Source of the DNA: Helicobacteraceae bacterium
GTDB lineage: Bacteria > Campylobacterota > Campylobacteria > Campylobacterales > Sulfurimonadaceae
NCBI GenBank assembly: GCA_027068615.1
Contig: JAMOQV010000162.1
Span: forward strand, 1-6,593
DNA: 6,593 bases
Direction: 5' to 3'
Shown here: one piece after another, positions 1-5,770 of the stretch
Layout of the letters: every line of letters starts with the position of its first letter
How positions within the stretch are numbered: the first letter of the stretch is position 1
Notes under the pieces: generated by a model
What the model was told of the DNA's origin: nothing
Seen by the model: the letters and a program-made list of their open reading frames with translations, nothing else
Databases searched by the model: none
Position numbers and translations under genes: made by a program

Positions 1-23
1 AAAGATGGTATAAAACCATCTTT
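1..23 (-). terminator. Hairpin terminator after the yqeY-family gene
   Basis: A perfect inverted repeat, AAAGATGGT and ACCATCTTT, gives a 9-bp stem around a 5-base loop. On the minus strand the stem begins inside the stop codon of the yqeY-family gene and ends in a run of T. It could be a factor-independent terminator. The window ends at base 1, so the length of the T tract cannot be judged. Because the arms are A-rich and T-rich it might work in both directions. Confidence 0.65.
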
Positions 24-465
24 AGTTTAGTAAAGTTTTTACACACTCGTTGATTCTTTTTCCATCAGCTTTACCTGCTAACTCTTTTGAAGCCATACCC
101 ATCACTTTGCCCATATCTTTCATAGTTGTTGCTCCAACTTTTTCTATGATAGTTTTTATAGCATCTGTTAGTTCCTCATCGCTTAGTTGAGCAGGAAGAT
201 AAGGCATATAAAAAGCAACTTCATCTAACTCTATTTGCATCAAATCTTCTCTATTTGCTTCTTTATATTGAGTTGCTGCATCGTTACGGCTTTTTACTTG
301 TTTTTGTATAATTTTGATTATATCATCATCACTTAATTCTTTTCTTTCATCCACTTCTATCTGTTTGAAAGCACTTGTTAAAAGGCGAAGTGCATCTCTT
401 TTTTTAGTATCTTTTGCTTTCATAGCATTTTTTAAATCTTGATTTATAGTTTCTCTTAAACTCAT
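22..465 (-). CDS. GatB/YqeY domain-containing protein
   Basis: This is a complete 147-residue protein, the usual size for the stand-alone YqeY family. The family resembles the C-terminal tail domain of GatB, the subunit of the tRNA-dependent amidotransferase that helps recognise tRNA. The cellular role of free YqeY is not settled; it is a soluble, probably cytoplasmic protein. Family hallmarks are visible: an N-terminal helical part beginning MSLRETINQDLKNAM, YLPAQLSDEEL at residues 89-99, MGKVM at 118-122 and GKADGKRIN at 131-139. The start is ATG, preceded by AAGGA at a normal distance. It is transcribed divergently from flgH, 38 bp away, and ends in a hairpin. A good extended -10 lies just upstream. 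A separate gatC gene is in the same window but not in the same operon, so an amidotransferase link is only suggestive. Family assignment is firm; function is not. Confidence 0.93.
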   Translation of the reverse strand: MSLRETINQDLKNAMKAKDTKKRDALRLLTSAFKQIEVDERKELSDDDIIKIIQKQVKSRNDAATQYKEANREDLMQIELDEVAFYMPYLPAQLSDEELTDAIKTIIEKVGATTMKDMGKVMGMASKELAGKADGKRINECVKTLLN

Positions 466-475
466 TAATTTTCCT

Positions 476-493
476 TTGGAACTAAATTTGCTA
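476..493 (+). promoter_or_regulatory. Sigma-54 (RpoN) promoter for flgH
   Basis: The bases TTGGAACT-AAAT-TTGCTA match the sigma-54 consensus TTGGCACG-N4-TTGCW. The invariant GG is at 478-479 and the invariant GC at 490-491, with exactly 10 bases between them. Only the fifth and eighth bases of the -24 block differ. In Campylobacter and Helicobacter, hook and basal-body genes including flgH are known RpoN targets activated by the FlgR/FlgS two-component system, so the position fits. With the GC at -13/-12, transcription would start near 501-504, practically on the flgH start codon. Confidence 0.8.
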
Positions 494-495
494 TG

Positions 496-504
496 ATTAT
501 AACA
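496..504 (-). promoter_or_regulatory. Extended -10 promoter for the yqeY-family gene
   Basis: On the minus strand bases 504-496 read TGTTATAAT, a perfect extended -10 (TGN followed by TATAAT), a form typical of vegetative promoters in Campylobacterota. No good -35 hexamer is seen 16-18 bp upstream, which is usual in this group. Transcription should start near 489-490, giving a leader of about 24 bases that carries the ribosome site AAGGA. The element overlaps the first base of the flgH start codon. It is seen by eye only. Confidence 0.68.
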
Positions 505-1214
505 TGAAAACTATTTTAATAACATTATTACCAATACCTACACTGTTGTTTTTTAGTGGTTGTACAGCAAAGCTTACCGATCCGGAGATAAGTTTTGAAC
601 CACCAAAATATGTTGAGCAGATGCCATCTCGTGAAGAACAGAAAGATTTTACAGCTACTGGAAGTATATTTGGTCAGGGTGAAAATCCACTTTTTTCAGA
701 TCATAAAGCTATGAATGTAAACGATATAGTAACTGTTATTATCTCAGAGACAGCAAAAAGTTCATCTACATCTGCAAAAAAGCTTAGTGAAGCTGATGAT
801 TCTACTCTTGGTGGTGGAACATTTACTGGTGGTGGTTTAGTTGGTGGTATGCTAAGCAAAGCAAATACATTTACTGATGTAGGATTTAATTCTAAAAGTG
901 TTAATAATTTTTCAGGGCAGGGTGTAGCTACAAAAGATGCAACATTTTCAACAACTATAACAGCTCGTATAGTTAAGATTATGGAAAATGGTAATTATTT
1001 TATATCTGGTAAAAGAGAGATTTTAGTAGATAAGCAAAAACAAATTATTCAGATAAGTGGTGTTATAAGACCTTATGATATAGATCAGGCAAATACTATA
1101 GATTCATCAAAGATGAGTGATGCTAAAATCTTTTACAATACTCAAGGTGATGTTGACCGTGCTACAAATCAGGGATGGGGGACAAAGATAGTTGAATCAG
1201 TTTGGCCTTTTTAG
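504..1214 (+). CDS. flgH: Flagellar L-ring lipoprotein FlgH
   Basis: FlgH builds the L ring, the outer-membrane bushing around the flagellar rod. The 236-residue length is normal. The N terminus is a lipoprotein signal: basic start, hydrophobic stretch, then FFSGC with the lipidated cysteine at residue 20. Conserved FlgH blocks follow: LFSDHKAMNVNDIVTVII at 63-80, then a Gly/Ser-rich stretch around 97-120. After that come FSGQGVATKDATFSTTITAR at 136-155, NGNYFISGKREI at 162-173, GVIRPYDID at 186-194 and a final W-P-F ending. The ATG at 504 is the only start that leaves a basic n-region ahead of the signal peptide. It has no Shine-Dalgarno sequence, because the sigma-54 promoter sits directly against it, so the mRNA may be leaderless. 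The last 23 bases overlap the next gene. No other flagellar gene is in view; flgG and flgI must lie elsewhere. Confidence 0.97.
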   Translation: MKTILITLLPIPTLLFFSGCTAKLTDPEISFEPPKYVEQMPSREEQKDFTATGSIFGQGENPLFSDHKAMNVNDIVTVIISETAKSSSTSAKKLSEADDSTLGGGTFTGGGLVGGMLSKANTFTDVGFNSKSVNNFSGQGVATKDATFSTTITARIVKIMENGNYFISGKREILVDKQKQIIQISGVIRPYDIDQANTIDSSKMSDAKIFYNTQGDVDRATNQGWGTKIVESVWPF

Positions 1215-2631
1215 TTTAGTTGTTGCATCTATTATATATGCAGATGGCACATTTAAAAATTTTAAATCTGAAAAGATTATTCAAGTTGGAAATACATTTG
1301 AGAATTTTCAAACAAAGTATTTAAAATCAACAAGTGGTTCAGAATTTTTTGCAAATCAACAATGGAACTCTTATGAACCTCTTCCTATAAATAAATTATA
1401 TACAGAAAATAAACCAAAAATTATATCTTCTCAAAGAGAAAGAAAGATTAAAGCAGTTGGTCCAAAAATAAGGATAGTAATATCAAAGAAAAAAAAGTAT
1501 GATAAAGTAAATATCAAATTAGTTAAAAAAGATATAGTTATAGATTTTTTTTCAACTGCATTATCTTTTAGTGTTCCAGATAAATTAAAGGAAGCAAAGT
1601 TTTACCCACAAACACAAAAAGGTATAGGTGATTTTTTTAATCAAGTTTCTTATACTGAGTATAATTATCTTATAAATGATATAGAAGAAGTAAAAAAAGA
1701 GATGAATCTAAATGATTGGGGTTTATATCTCTTAATTAGTGAGGTTTCAAAAAAAATATTTACAAATGAAGATGAGAGAAAGCTTTTTAGTTGGTTTGTT
1801 CTCAATAAAATGGGTTATAGTGTTAGAGCAGGTATTTCTAAAAAACATATAATTTTAGTCTTTAAAACAAAACAAAGTGTTAATTATACATTGTCTTATA
1901 AAATAAATGGTGATATTTTTTATGTACTAGATTCTAAGTTTGATAAAGATAGTGTTATCTATACTTATGCTAGTGATGTTCCAAATGCAGATAAAGCTTT
2001 TGATTTATCATTAGATGTATTACCAAATCTTGAACTATATATACAAAGTAAAGATTTAGTTTTTAAGATAGATGGAAAAGAATATATCTTGGTATATAAA
2101 TATAATCAAAATCTCATAGATTTTATGGCAACATATCCACAAGTACAAAGTGATGTATTTTTAAATGCTCCATTGGATGATATCTCTTATCAATCTATAG
2201 GTATGAGTTTAAAAGAGTATGTAGATAGAGAAAAAGCTAGTATAGCTATAAACTTTGTTTTACATTTTGTTCAAAATGCTTTTAAGTATCAATCCGATAT
2301 GGAACAGTTTAAAAAAGAAAAATTTATGTTTGCTCAGGAAACTTTGTATTATAATAAGTCTGATGCGGAAGATAGGGTATCGTTATTTTCTTATCTTATT
2401 AGAAAGTTTTTCTCTTTTGGTGTTATTGGTATAACCTATAATAATCATATGGTAGCTGGTTTATATATACCATTAATTGGTGATGGTGTTGTTTATAAAA
2501 AAAGAAGGTATGTTATAGCTGACCCAACATACAATAATGCAAATCTAGGACAGAATATAGCTACTTATAAGGTTGAAACACCTATAAACTTTATAATGCT
2601 AAAAAAGGGTAAAAGAGGAATAAGATTTTAA
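1192..2631 (+). CDS. Exported transglutaminase-like protein lacking the catalytic Cys
   Basis: This 479-residue protein has a C-terminal region (about 345-465) that reads like the transglutaminase-like proteins seen in Bacteroidetes and some proteobacteria. Those carry a SDCEDR-type motif, a histidine after the next strand, and DPTY. Here the motif is SDAEDR, with Ala at residue 392 where the nucleophile is expected. The putative His419 (NNHMVAG) and Asp444 (IADPTY) remain. I find no cysteine anywhere in the protein, so it is probably a pseudoenzyme or binding protein. A central region near 174-225 (NDWGLYLL, FSWFVLNKMGYSVRAG) also fits that family. The start is TTG, because an in-frame TAG lies immediately upstream; GGGGGA at 1177-1182 could be the ribosome site. 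Residues 6-17 form a hydrophobic segment ending in YA-D, a plausible but uncharged signal peptide. It overlaps flgH by 23 bp and so is probably coexpressed with it. Its role is unknown. Confidence 0.8.
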   Translation: MNQFGLFSLVVASIIYADGTFKNFKSEKIIQVGNTFENFQTKYLKSTSGSEFFANQQWNSYEPLPINKLYTENKPKIISSQRERKIKAVGPKIRIVISKKKKYDKVNIKLVKKDIVIDFFSTALSFSVPDKLKEAKFYPQTQKGIGDFFNQVSYTEYNYLINDIEEVKKEMNLNDWGLYLLISEVSKKIFTNEDERKLFSWFVLNKMGYSVRAGISKKHIILVFKTKQSVNYTLSYKINGDIFYVLDSKFDKDSVIYTYASDVPNADKAFDLSLDVLPNLELYIQSKDLVFKIDGKEYILVYKYNQNLIDFMATYPQVQSDVFLNAPLDDISYQSIGMSLKEYVDREKASIAINFVLHFVQNAFKYQSDMEQFKKEKFMFAQETLYYNKSDAEDRVSLFSYLIRKFFSFGVIGITYNNHMVAGLYIPLIGDGVVYKKRRYVIADPTYNNANLGQNIATYKVETPINFIMLKKGKRGIRF

Positions 2632-2647
2632 AACTTATTCCTCTTTT
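2611..2647. terminator. Bidirectional terminator between convergent genes
   Basis: AAAAGAGGAATAAG (2611-2624) pairs perfectly with CTTATTCCTCTTTT (2634-2647). The stem is 14 bp with a 9-base loop, flanked by A and T runs on both strands. It includes the last codons and stop of the transglutaminase-like gene and ends 3 bp before the pilT stop. That placement suits termination of transcripts arriving from both sides. Confidence 0.85.
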
Positions 2648-2650
2648 GTT

Positions 2651-3751
2651 CTATATGTTGTCTATTATTTTAAGTAATTCACTTGGTCTATTTGAATTTT
2701 TAAGAGCATTGGCTTTTGTAATAACTTTTTTATCAAGAAACTTTATAAGTTCTTGAGTTTGTGTAGTCATTTGTGTTTGTGCCTGATTTAATTGCATTTG
2801 AGAATATATCTGATGAACTTTATCTTCTCTTATAAGATTTGCGATAGCTGGATTACTTATAAGTATCTCTTGAGCAGCTACTTTTCCTTTAGGAATTTTT
2901 GGTATAAGTGATTGAGATATTACAGCTACTAGTGAAGTTGCTAATTGGGCTCGTATTTGAGCTTGTTCAACACCTTCAAAAACATCAATTATACGGTTTA
3001 TAGTACCAGGTGCTGAATTTGTATGAAGTGTGCCAAATACTAAGTGACCAGTTTCAGCAGCAGTTAAAGCTGCACCTATAGTTTCAGCATCCCTCATCTC
3101 ACCTATAAGTATAACATCAGGGTCTTGTCTAAGTGAGTATTTTAATGCTGCTGCAAAAGACTTTGTATTGTCTCCTACATCTCTTTGAGAAAAAAGTGAT
3201 TTGTTATTTTTATGAACAAATTCAACTGGGTCTTCTATAGTTATAATATGTCGTCTCTCAGTCATATTTATCTCATTTAACATAGATGCTAAAGTTGTTG
3301 ATTTACCACTACCAGTAGGACCAGTAACTAAGATAAGACCTTTTTCCTTTTTAACTAACTCTTTAAATATAGGAGGGCTGTTGTATTCATCAAGAGTTGG
3401 TATCTCAAGAGGAATCATACGAAATGCACAACCTATACCATATATAGTGCGATAGTAGTTAGCACGAAAACGACCAATACCCTCTAGTTCAAAAGAAAAA
3501 TCAAGTTCTAAATCTTCTTCAAATGCTTTTTTTTGTTTTTCATTTATGATAGAGTATGACATACTCTCTATATCTTTAGCTGAAAGTTTAGGAAGATTTA
3601 GAGGTCTTAACTCTTTATCTATCCTTATTTGTGGTTCACTACCAACTACTAAATGTAAATCTGATGATCCATAAGCTAAAACACTTTTTAAAAGTTTTTT
3701 TATATCCAATGGTTGCTTTTGCTGTGTTGGATTTTCTACATTTTCACTCAT
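2651..3751 (-). CDS. pilT: Type IV pilus retraction ATPase PilT
   Basis: PilT is a hexameric cytoplasmic ATPase of the GspE/PilT secretion ATPase superfamily. It drives pilus disassembly, giving twitching, adhesion and DNA uptake. The 366 residues are a normal full length. An N-terminal PAS-like domain (about 15-115, with SSDLHLVVG) precedes the RecA-like core. Core motifs are Walker A GPTGSGKST at 144-152, Asp box ITIEDPVEF at 170-178, Walker B DVILIGEMRD at 212-221 and His box TGHLVFGTLHT at 234-244. The C-terminal AIANLIRE at 302-309 is the PilT retraction signature (AIRNLIRE), which separates it from the extension ATPase PilB. A Gln/Thr-rich stretch follows at about 318-333. The start is ATG with AAGGT a few bases upstream. 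It lies 12 bp after gatC and is probably cotranscribed with it. No pilus structural genes are in view. PilU, the paralogue, is a less likely identity. Confidence 0.96.
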   Translation of the reverse strand: MSENVENPTQQKQPLDIKKLLKSVLAYGSSDLHLVVGSEPQIRIDKELRPLNLPKLSAKDIESMSYSIINEKQKKAFEEDLELDFSFELEGIGRFRANYYRTIYGIGCAFRMIPLEIPTLDEYNSPPIFKELVKKEKGLILVTGPTGSGKSTTLASMLNEINMTERRHIITIEDPVEFVHKNNKSLFSQRDVGDNTKSFAAALKYSLRQDPDVILIGEMRDAETIGAALTAAETGHLVFGTLHTNSAPGTINRIIDVFEGVEQAQIRAQLATSLVAVISQSLIPKIPKGKVAAQEILISNPAIANLIREDKVHQIYSQMQLNQAQTQMTTQTQELIKFLDKKVITKANALKNSNRPSELLKIIDNI

Positions 3752-3763
3752 TATATACCTTTG

Positions 3764-4054
3764 TTATTCTATGATTTTTGGTACTATGAAAAAATGATCT
3801 GCACTTTGGGGAGCATGTTTAATTATATCATCATTTATTTGTGTATTGCAAAATGGTATATCTTCTCTTAGTGGTGTAGGATTTGCATTCATCGCAAAGT
3901 TATCATCAACTCCATCAGTATCTAATGAACTTAAATTATCAACAAAACTTACTATCTCAGATAATTGTTCTTTTATCTCATCTCTTTTGTTATCATCAAC
4001 TTTTAGAAAAGAAAGTTTTTCTAATTTGTTTAAAAGTGTGTCATCTACTTGCAT
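3764..4054 (-). CDS. gatC: Asp/Glu-tRNA amidotransferase subunit GatC
   Basis: GatC is the small subunit of GatCAB, which turns misacylated Glu-tRNA(Gln) and/or Asp-tRNA(Asn) into Gln-tRNA(Gln) and Asn-tRNA(Asn). It clamps GatA and GatB together and has no catalytic residues. The protein is 96 residues, normal for the family. Signs of identity are the N-terminal helix MQVDDTLLNKLEKLSFLKVD, EIKEQLSEIVSFVDNLSSLD at 26-45, LRED at 62-65 and APQSADHFFIVPKI at 81-94. The frame stays open 12 codons further up to an ATG at 4090. I prefer the ATG at 4054 because GGAGA lies 4 bases before it and homologues begin this way; the upstream ATG lies within the predicted promoter. It is the first gene of a gatC-pilT operon. 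gatA and gatB are not in the window, so the complex is encoded at several loci. Confidence 0.94.
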   Translation of the reverse strand: MQVDDTLLNKLEKLSFLKVDDNKRDEIKEQLSEIVSFVDNLSSLDTDGVDDNFAMNANPTPLREDIPFCNTQINDDIIKHAPQSADHFFIVPKIIE

Positions 4055-4080
4055 ATAATCTCCAAAAAATAAATTACATA

Positions 4081-4089
4081 ATTTTAGCA
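4081..4089 (-). promoter_or_regulatory. Extended -10 promoter for gatC-pilT
   Basis: On the minus strand bases 4089-4081 read TGCTAAAAT, an extended -10 with one mismatch to TGNTATAAT. TTAAAG lies 17 bases upstream (4104-4109), a weak -35. Transcription would start near 4074, giving a leader of about 20 bases that includes GGAGA. The assignment is by eye. Confidence 0.55.
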
Positions 4090-4105
4090 TATAATTGATG
4101 AAACT

Positions 4106-4135
4106 TTAACAAAGTATGCGATATTATTTTATAGT
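4106..4135 (+). promoter_or_regulatory. Sigma-70-type promoter for the yfgM-like operon
   Basis: TTAACA (4106-4111, five of six bases of TTGACA) and TATAGT (4130-4135, five of six of TATAAT) are separated by 18 bases. The predicted start near 4142 leaves a leader of about 24 bases. That leader contains the ribosome site AAGGA at 4155-4159, 6 bases before the TTG start. Its -35 overlaps the weak -35 of the divergent gatC promoter. Confidence 0.55.
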
Positions 4136-4165
4136 TTTGATTTTTATGTAAAATAAGGATAATTT

Positions 4166-4762
4166 TTGAGTATTAAAAACGATATAGATATGGTAAAAGA
4201 AGAATTAAATTCTGAAGAGAAATTTTTTGAAAAAGCTGTTATAACAGAAAAGTTTGTAACAAAATATAAAAAACCTATGATAGGGGCAGTTGTTGCTATT
4301 GTTTTAGTTGTTGGTGCAAATATTGCTTACAATATAAAAGAAGAAAGCAGAGTAACAACAGCAAATGAATTACTTTTAAAATTGCAAACAGATCCATCAG
4401 ATAAAAAAAGTTTAGTAGAATTAAAATCTGTAAGCCCAAAACTTCATGATGCTTGGATTTTATCAAATTCTATTTCAAATGCAGATAAAAATGGTTTAAA
4501 ATCGATAGAAAATTCTAAAGCTGAACTTGTAAAAGATGTATCTTCTTATGAATTTGCACAGCTAAGTAATGATTTGAAATTACTTGAGAATTATGCTTCT
4601 AAAGAGGGTAGCATATATAAGGATTTAGCTTTAGTTCAAAGTGCTGTTATATTAATGAAAAATGGTAATATAGAAGAGGCTCATAATAAATTATCTTATG
4701 TATCTTCTAGTTCACCATTAAGTAAGATTGCTATAGCTTTATCACATTATGGTATAAAATAA
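4166..4762 (+). CDS. YfgM-like single-pass membrane protein
   Basis: This is a 198-residue protein. A charged cytoplasmic N terminus (1-36) precedes one transmembrane segment at about 37-56 (from PMIGAVVAIVLVVG), then an exported helical domain of about 140 residues. The C-terminal part (about 150-195, with ALVQSAVILMKNGNIEEAHN) looks like degenerate tetratricopeptide repeats. This layout matches YfgM, an inner-membrane protein that in E. coli works beside the SecYEG translocon and periplasmic chaperones. In E. coli yfgM lies directly before bamB, as this gene lies before a BamB-like lipoprotein. Start choice: TTG at 4166 with AAGGA 6 bases upstream; residues MSIKNDID follow. It is the first gene of a three-gene run, 3 bp ahead of the next. 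Sequence identity to YfgM itself is not obvious by eye, so the name rests on layout and context. It could be an unrelated TPR membrane protein. Confidence 0.72.
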   Translation: MSIKNDIDMVKEELNSEEKFFEKAVITEKFVTKYKKPMIGAVVAIVLVVGANIAYNIKEESRVTTANELLLKLQTDPSDKKSLVELKSVSPKLHDAWILSNSISNADKNGLKSIENSKAELVKDVSSYEFAQLSNDLKLLENYASKEGSIYKDLALVQSAVILMKNGNIEEAHNKLSYVSSSSPLSKIAIALSHYGIK

Positions 4763-4765
4763 ATT

Positions 4766-5770
4766 ATGAAAAAAAATATTTTAATAATAACTCTTAGTAG
4801 TTTGATTGCCTTTAATGGTTGTAGCTCTAAAGAAGTTTTTGAACCAAAAACTTTAAAAGGTGAATGGAAAAATCAACATAATATAGATAAGAATATTATA
4901 GATACAACTTCAACTTCAGCACTTCTTGATAATGGTCAGGTTTTAGCCAAAACAGGTTATATAAATGCAAATATAGAAGATGGATATAGGTTGATTGCAA
5001 ATAGTGATGGTTGGATTATAAGTTCTAAAATAGATGGTAAAACTATACTTGAATATACTAAAGATAAACAACTAAATAAAAAACTTGATTTGAAAAAGAC
5101 AGTTGCTACTGCTAGTATAAAAGATGATTTATTAGCTGTTTTATTTGCAGATAATGAAATGGCACTTTATAAGATATCTACAGGGGAGTTACTTTTAAAA
5201 GAGCAAGGAAATGCACCTATAGCAGTTGATTCTAGGATGGCTAGTCCATTTTTTATGAATGATTTGGTTCTTTTTTCAACCCTTGATGGTAAGATAGTTA
5301 TCATAAATACAAGACTTAAAAAGAAACTAAGAACAGTTATTGTTTCAACTGATGAATATTTTAATAATATTATATACTTTGATGTTGTTGACAATAAACT
5401 TATTATAGCAACATCAAATACTTTAATGTCAATGAGCCAAAAAGAGATTCGTTCAAAGTATGAAGTAAGAAACTTAACTCATATAGATAATGATATATAT
5501 ATTACAACAAAACAGGGTGAAGTTATAGCTTTAACACCTGATTTGCAAGTAAGTTCTAAGTTGAAATTTCCATTTGCACACTTTTTAGGTCTTATAGCAA
5601 CGGATGATAAGGTTTATGCTTTAGAAAAAGAGGGTTATATCATAGAGATGACAAGAGACTTACTTACTTATAATGTATATGAAGTAAATATAGACGATGG
5701 TTATGTTTTTGTTGGTGATAAAGTTTTCTTTGTAGATGATATGGCTATATCTGTAGATGAAGATAAGTAA
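4766..5770 (+). CDS. BamB-like beta-propeller lipoprotein
   Basis: This 334-residue protein begins with a lipoprotein signal, MKKNILIITLSSLIAFNGC, with the probable lipidated cysteine at residue 19. The lipobox is unusual, with Phe at -3 and Asn at -2. The mature part is rich in short beta strands arranged as propeller-like repeats. Examples are LLAVLFADNEMALYKISTGE (122-141), DLVLFSTLDGKIVIINTR (166-183), DNDIYITTKQGEVIALTPDL (241-260) and DKVYALEKEGYIIEMTRDLL (281-300). This is the pattern of PQQ-type repeats as in BamB, the scaffold lipoprotein of the outer-membrane protein assembly complex. BamB of E. coli is longer (about 390 residues). No enzyme active site is evident. The gene starts 3 bp after the YfgM-like gene with little Shine-Dalgarno, suggesting translational coupling, and overlaps the recombinase gene by 14 bp. 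The beta-propeller lipoprotein call is strong; true BamB function is an inference from fold and gene order. Confidence 0.75.
   Translation: MKKNILIITLSSLIAFNGCSSKEVFEPKTLKGEWKNQHNIDKNIIDTTSTSALLDNGQVLAKTGYINANIEDGYRLIANSDGWIISSKIDGKTILEYTKDKQLNKKLDLKKTVATASIKDDLLAVLFADNEMALYKISTGELLLKEQGNAPIAVDSRMASPFFMNDLVLFSTLDGKIVIINTRLKKKLRTVIVSTDEYFNNIIYFDVVDNKLIIATSNTLMSMSQKEIRSKYEVRNLTHIDNDIYITTKQGEVIALTPDLQVSSKLKFPFAHFLGLIATDDKVYALEKEGYIIEMTRDLLTYNVYEVNIDDGYVFVGDKVFFVDDMAISVDEDK

Noticed and set aside
1192..2631. The transglutaminase-like gene considered as a pseudogene because of the Cys-to-Ala change and TTG start.
   Set aside because: The 479-codon frame is uninterrupted, the remaining family residues are kept, and it has its own terminator; loss of function by decay would be expected to show stops or frameshifts.
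2611..2647. The 14-bp inverted repeat considered as a mobile-element end or operator.
   Set aside because: Its place exactly between two convergent stop codons and its A/T-flanked form fit a shared terminator; no second copy is seen in the window.
4055..4090. Twelve-codon N-terminal extension of gatC to an ATG at 4090.
   Set aside because: The extension covers the predicted promoter, has no ribosome site, and GatC homologues begin at the inner ATG, which has GGAGA in front.
3846..4098. Two overlapping plus-strand open frames (about 70 codons each) opposite gatC.
   Set aside because: They are antisense to a clearly conserved gatC, have low-complexity Ser/Leu-rich translations, no ribosome site and no family resemblance.
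5167..5394. A 75-codon minus-strand open frame inside the BamB-like gene.
   Set aside because: It is a shadow of the well-supported plus-strand lipoprotein gene, with no ribosome site or recognisable motif.
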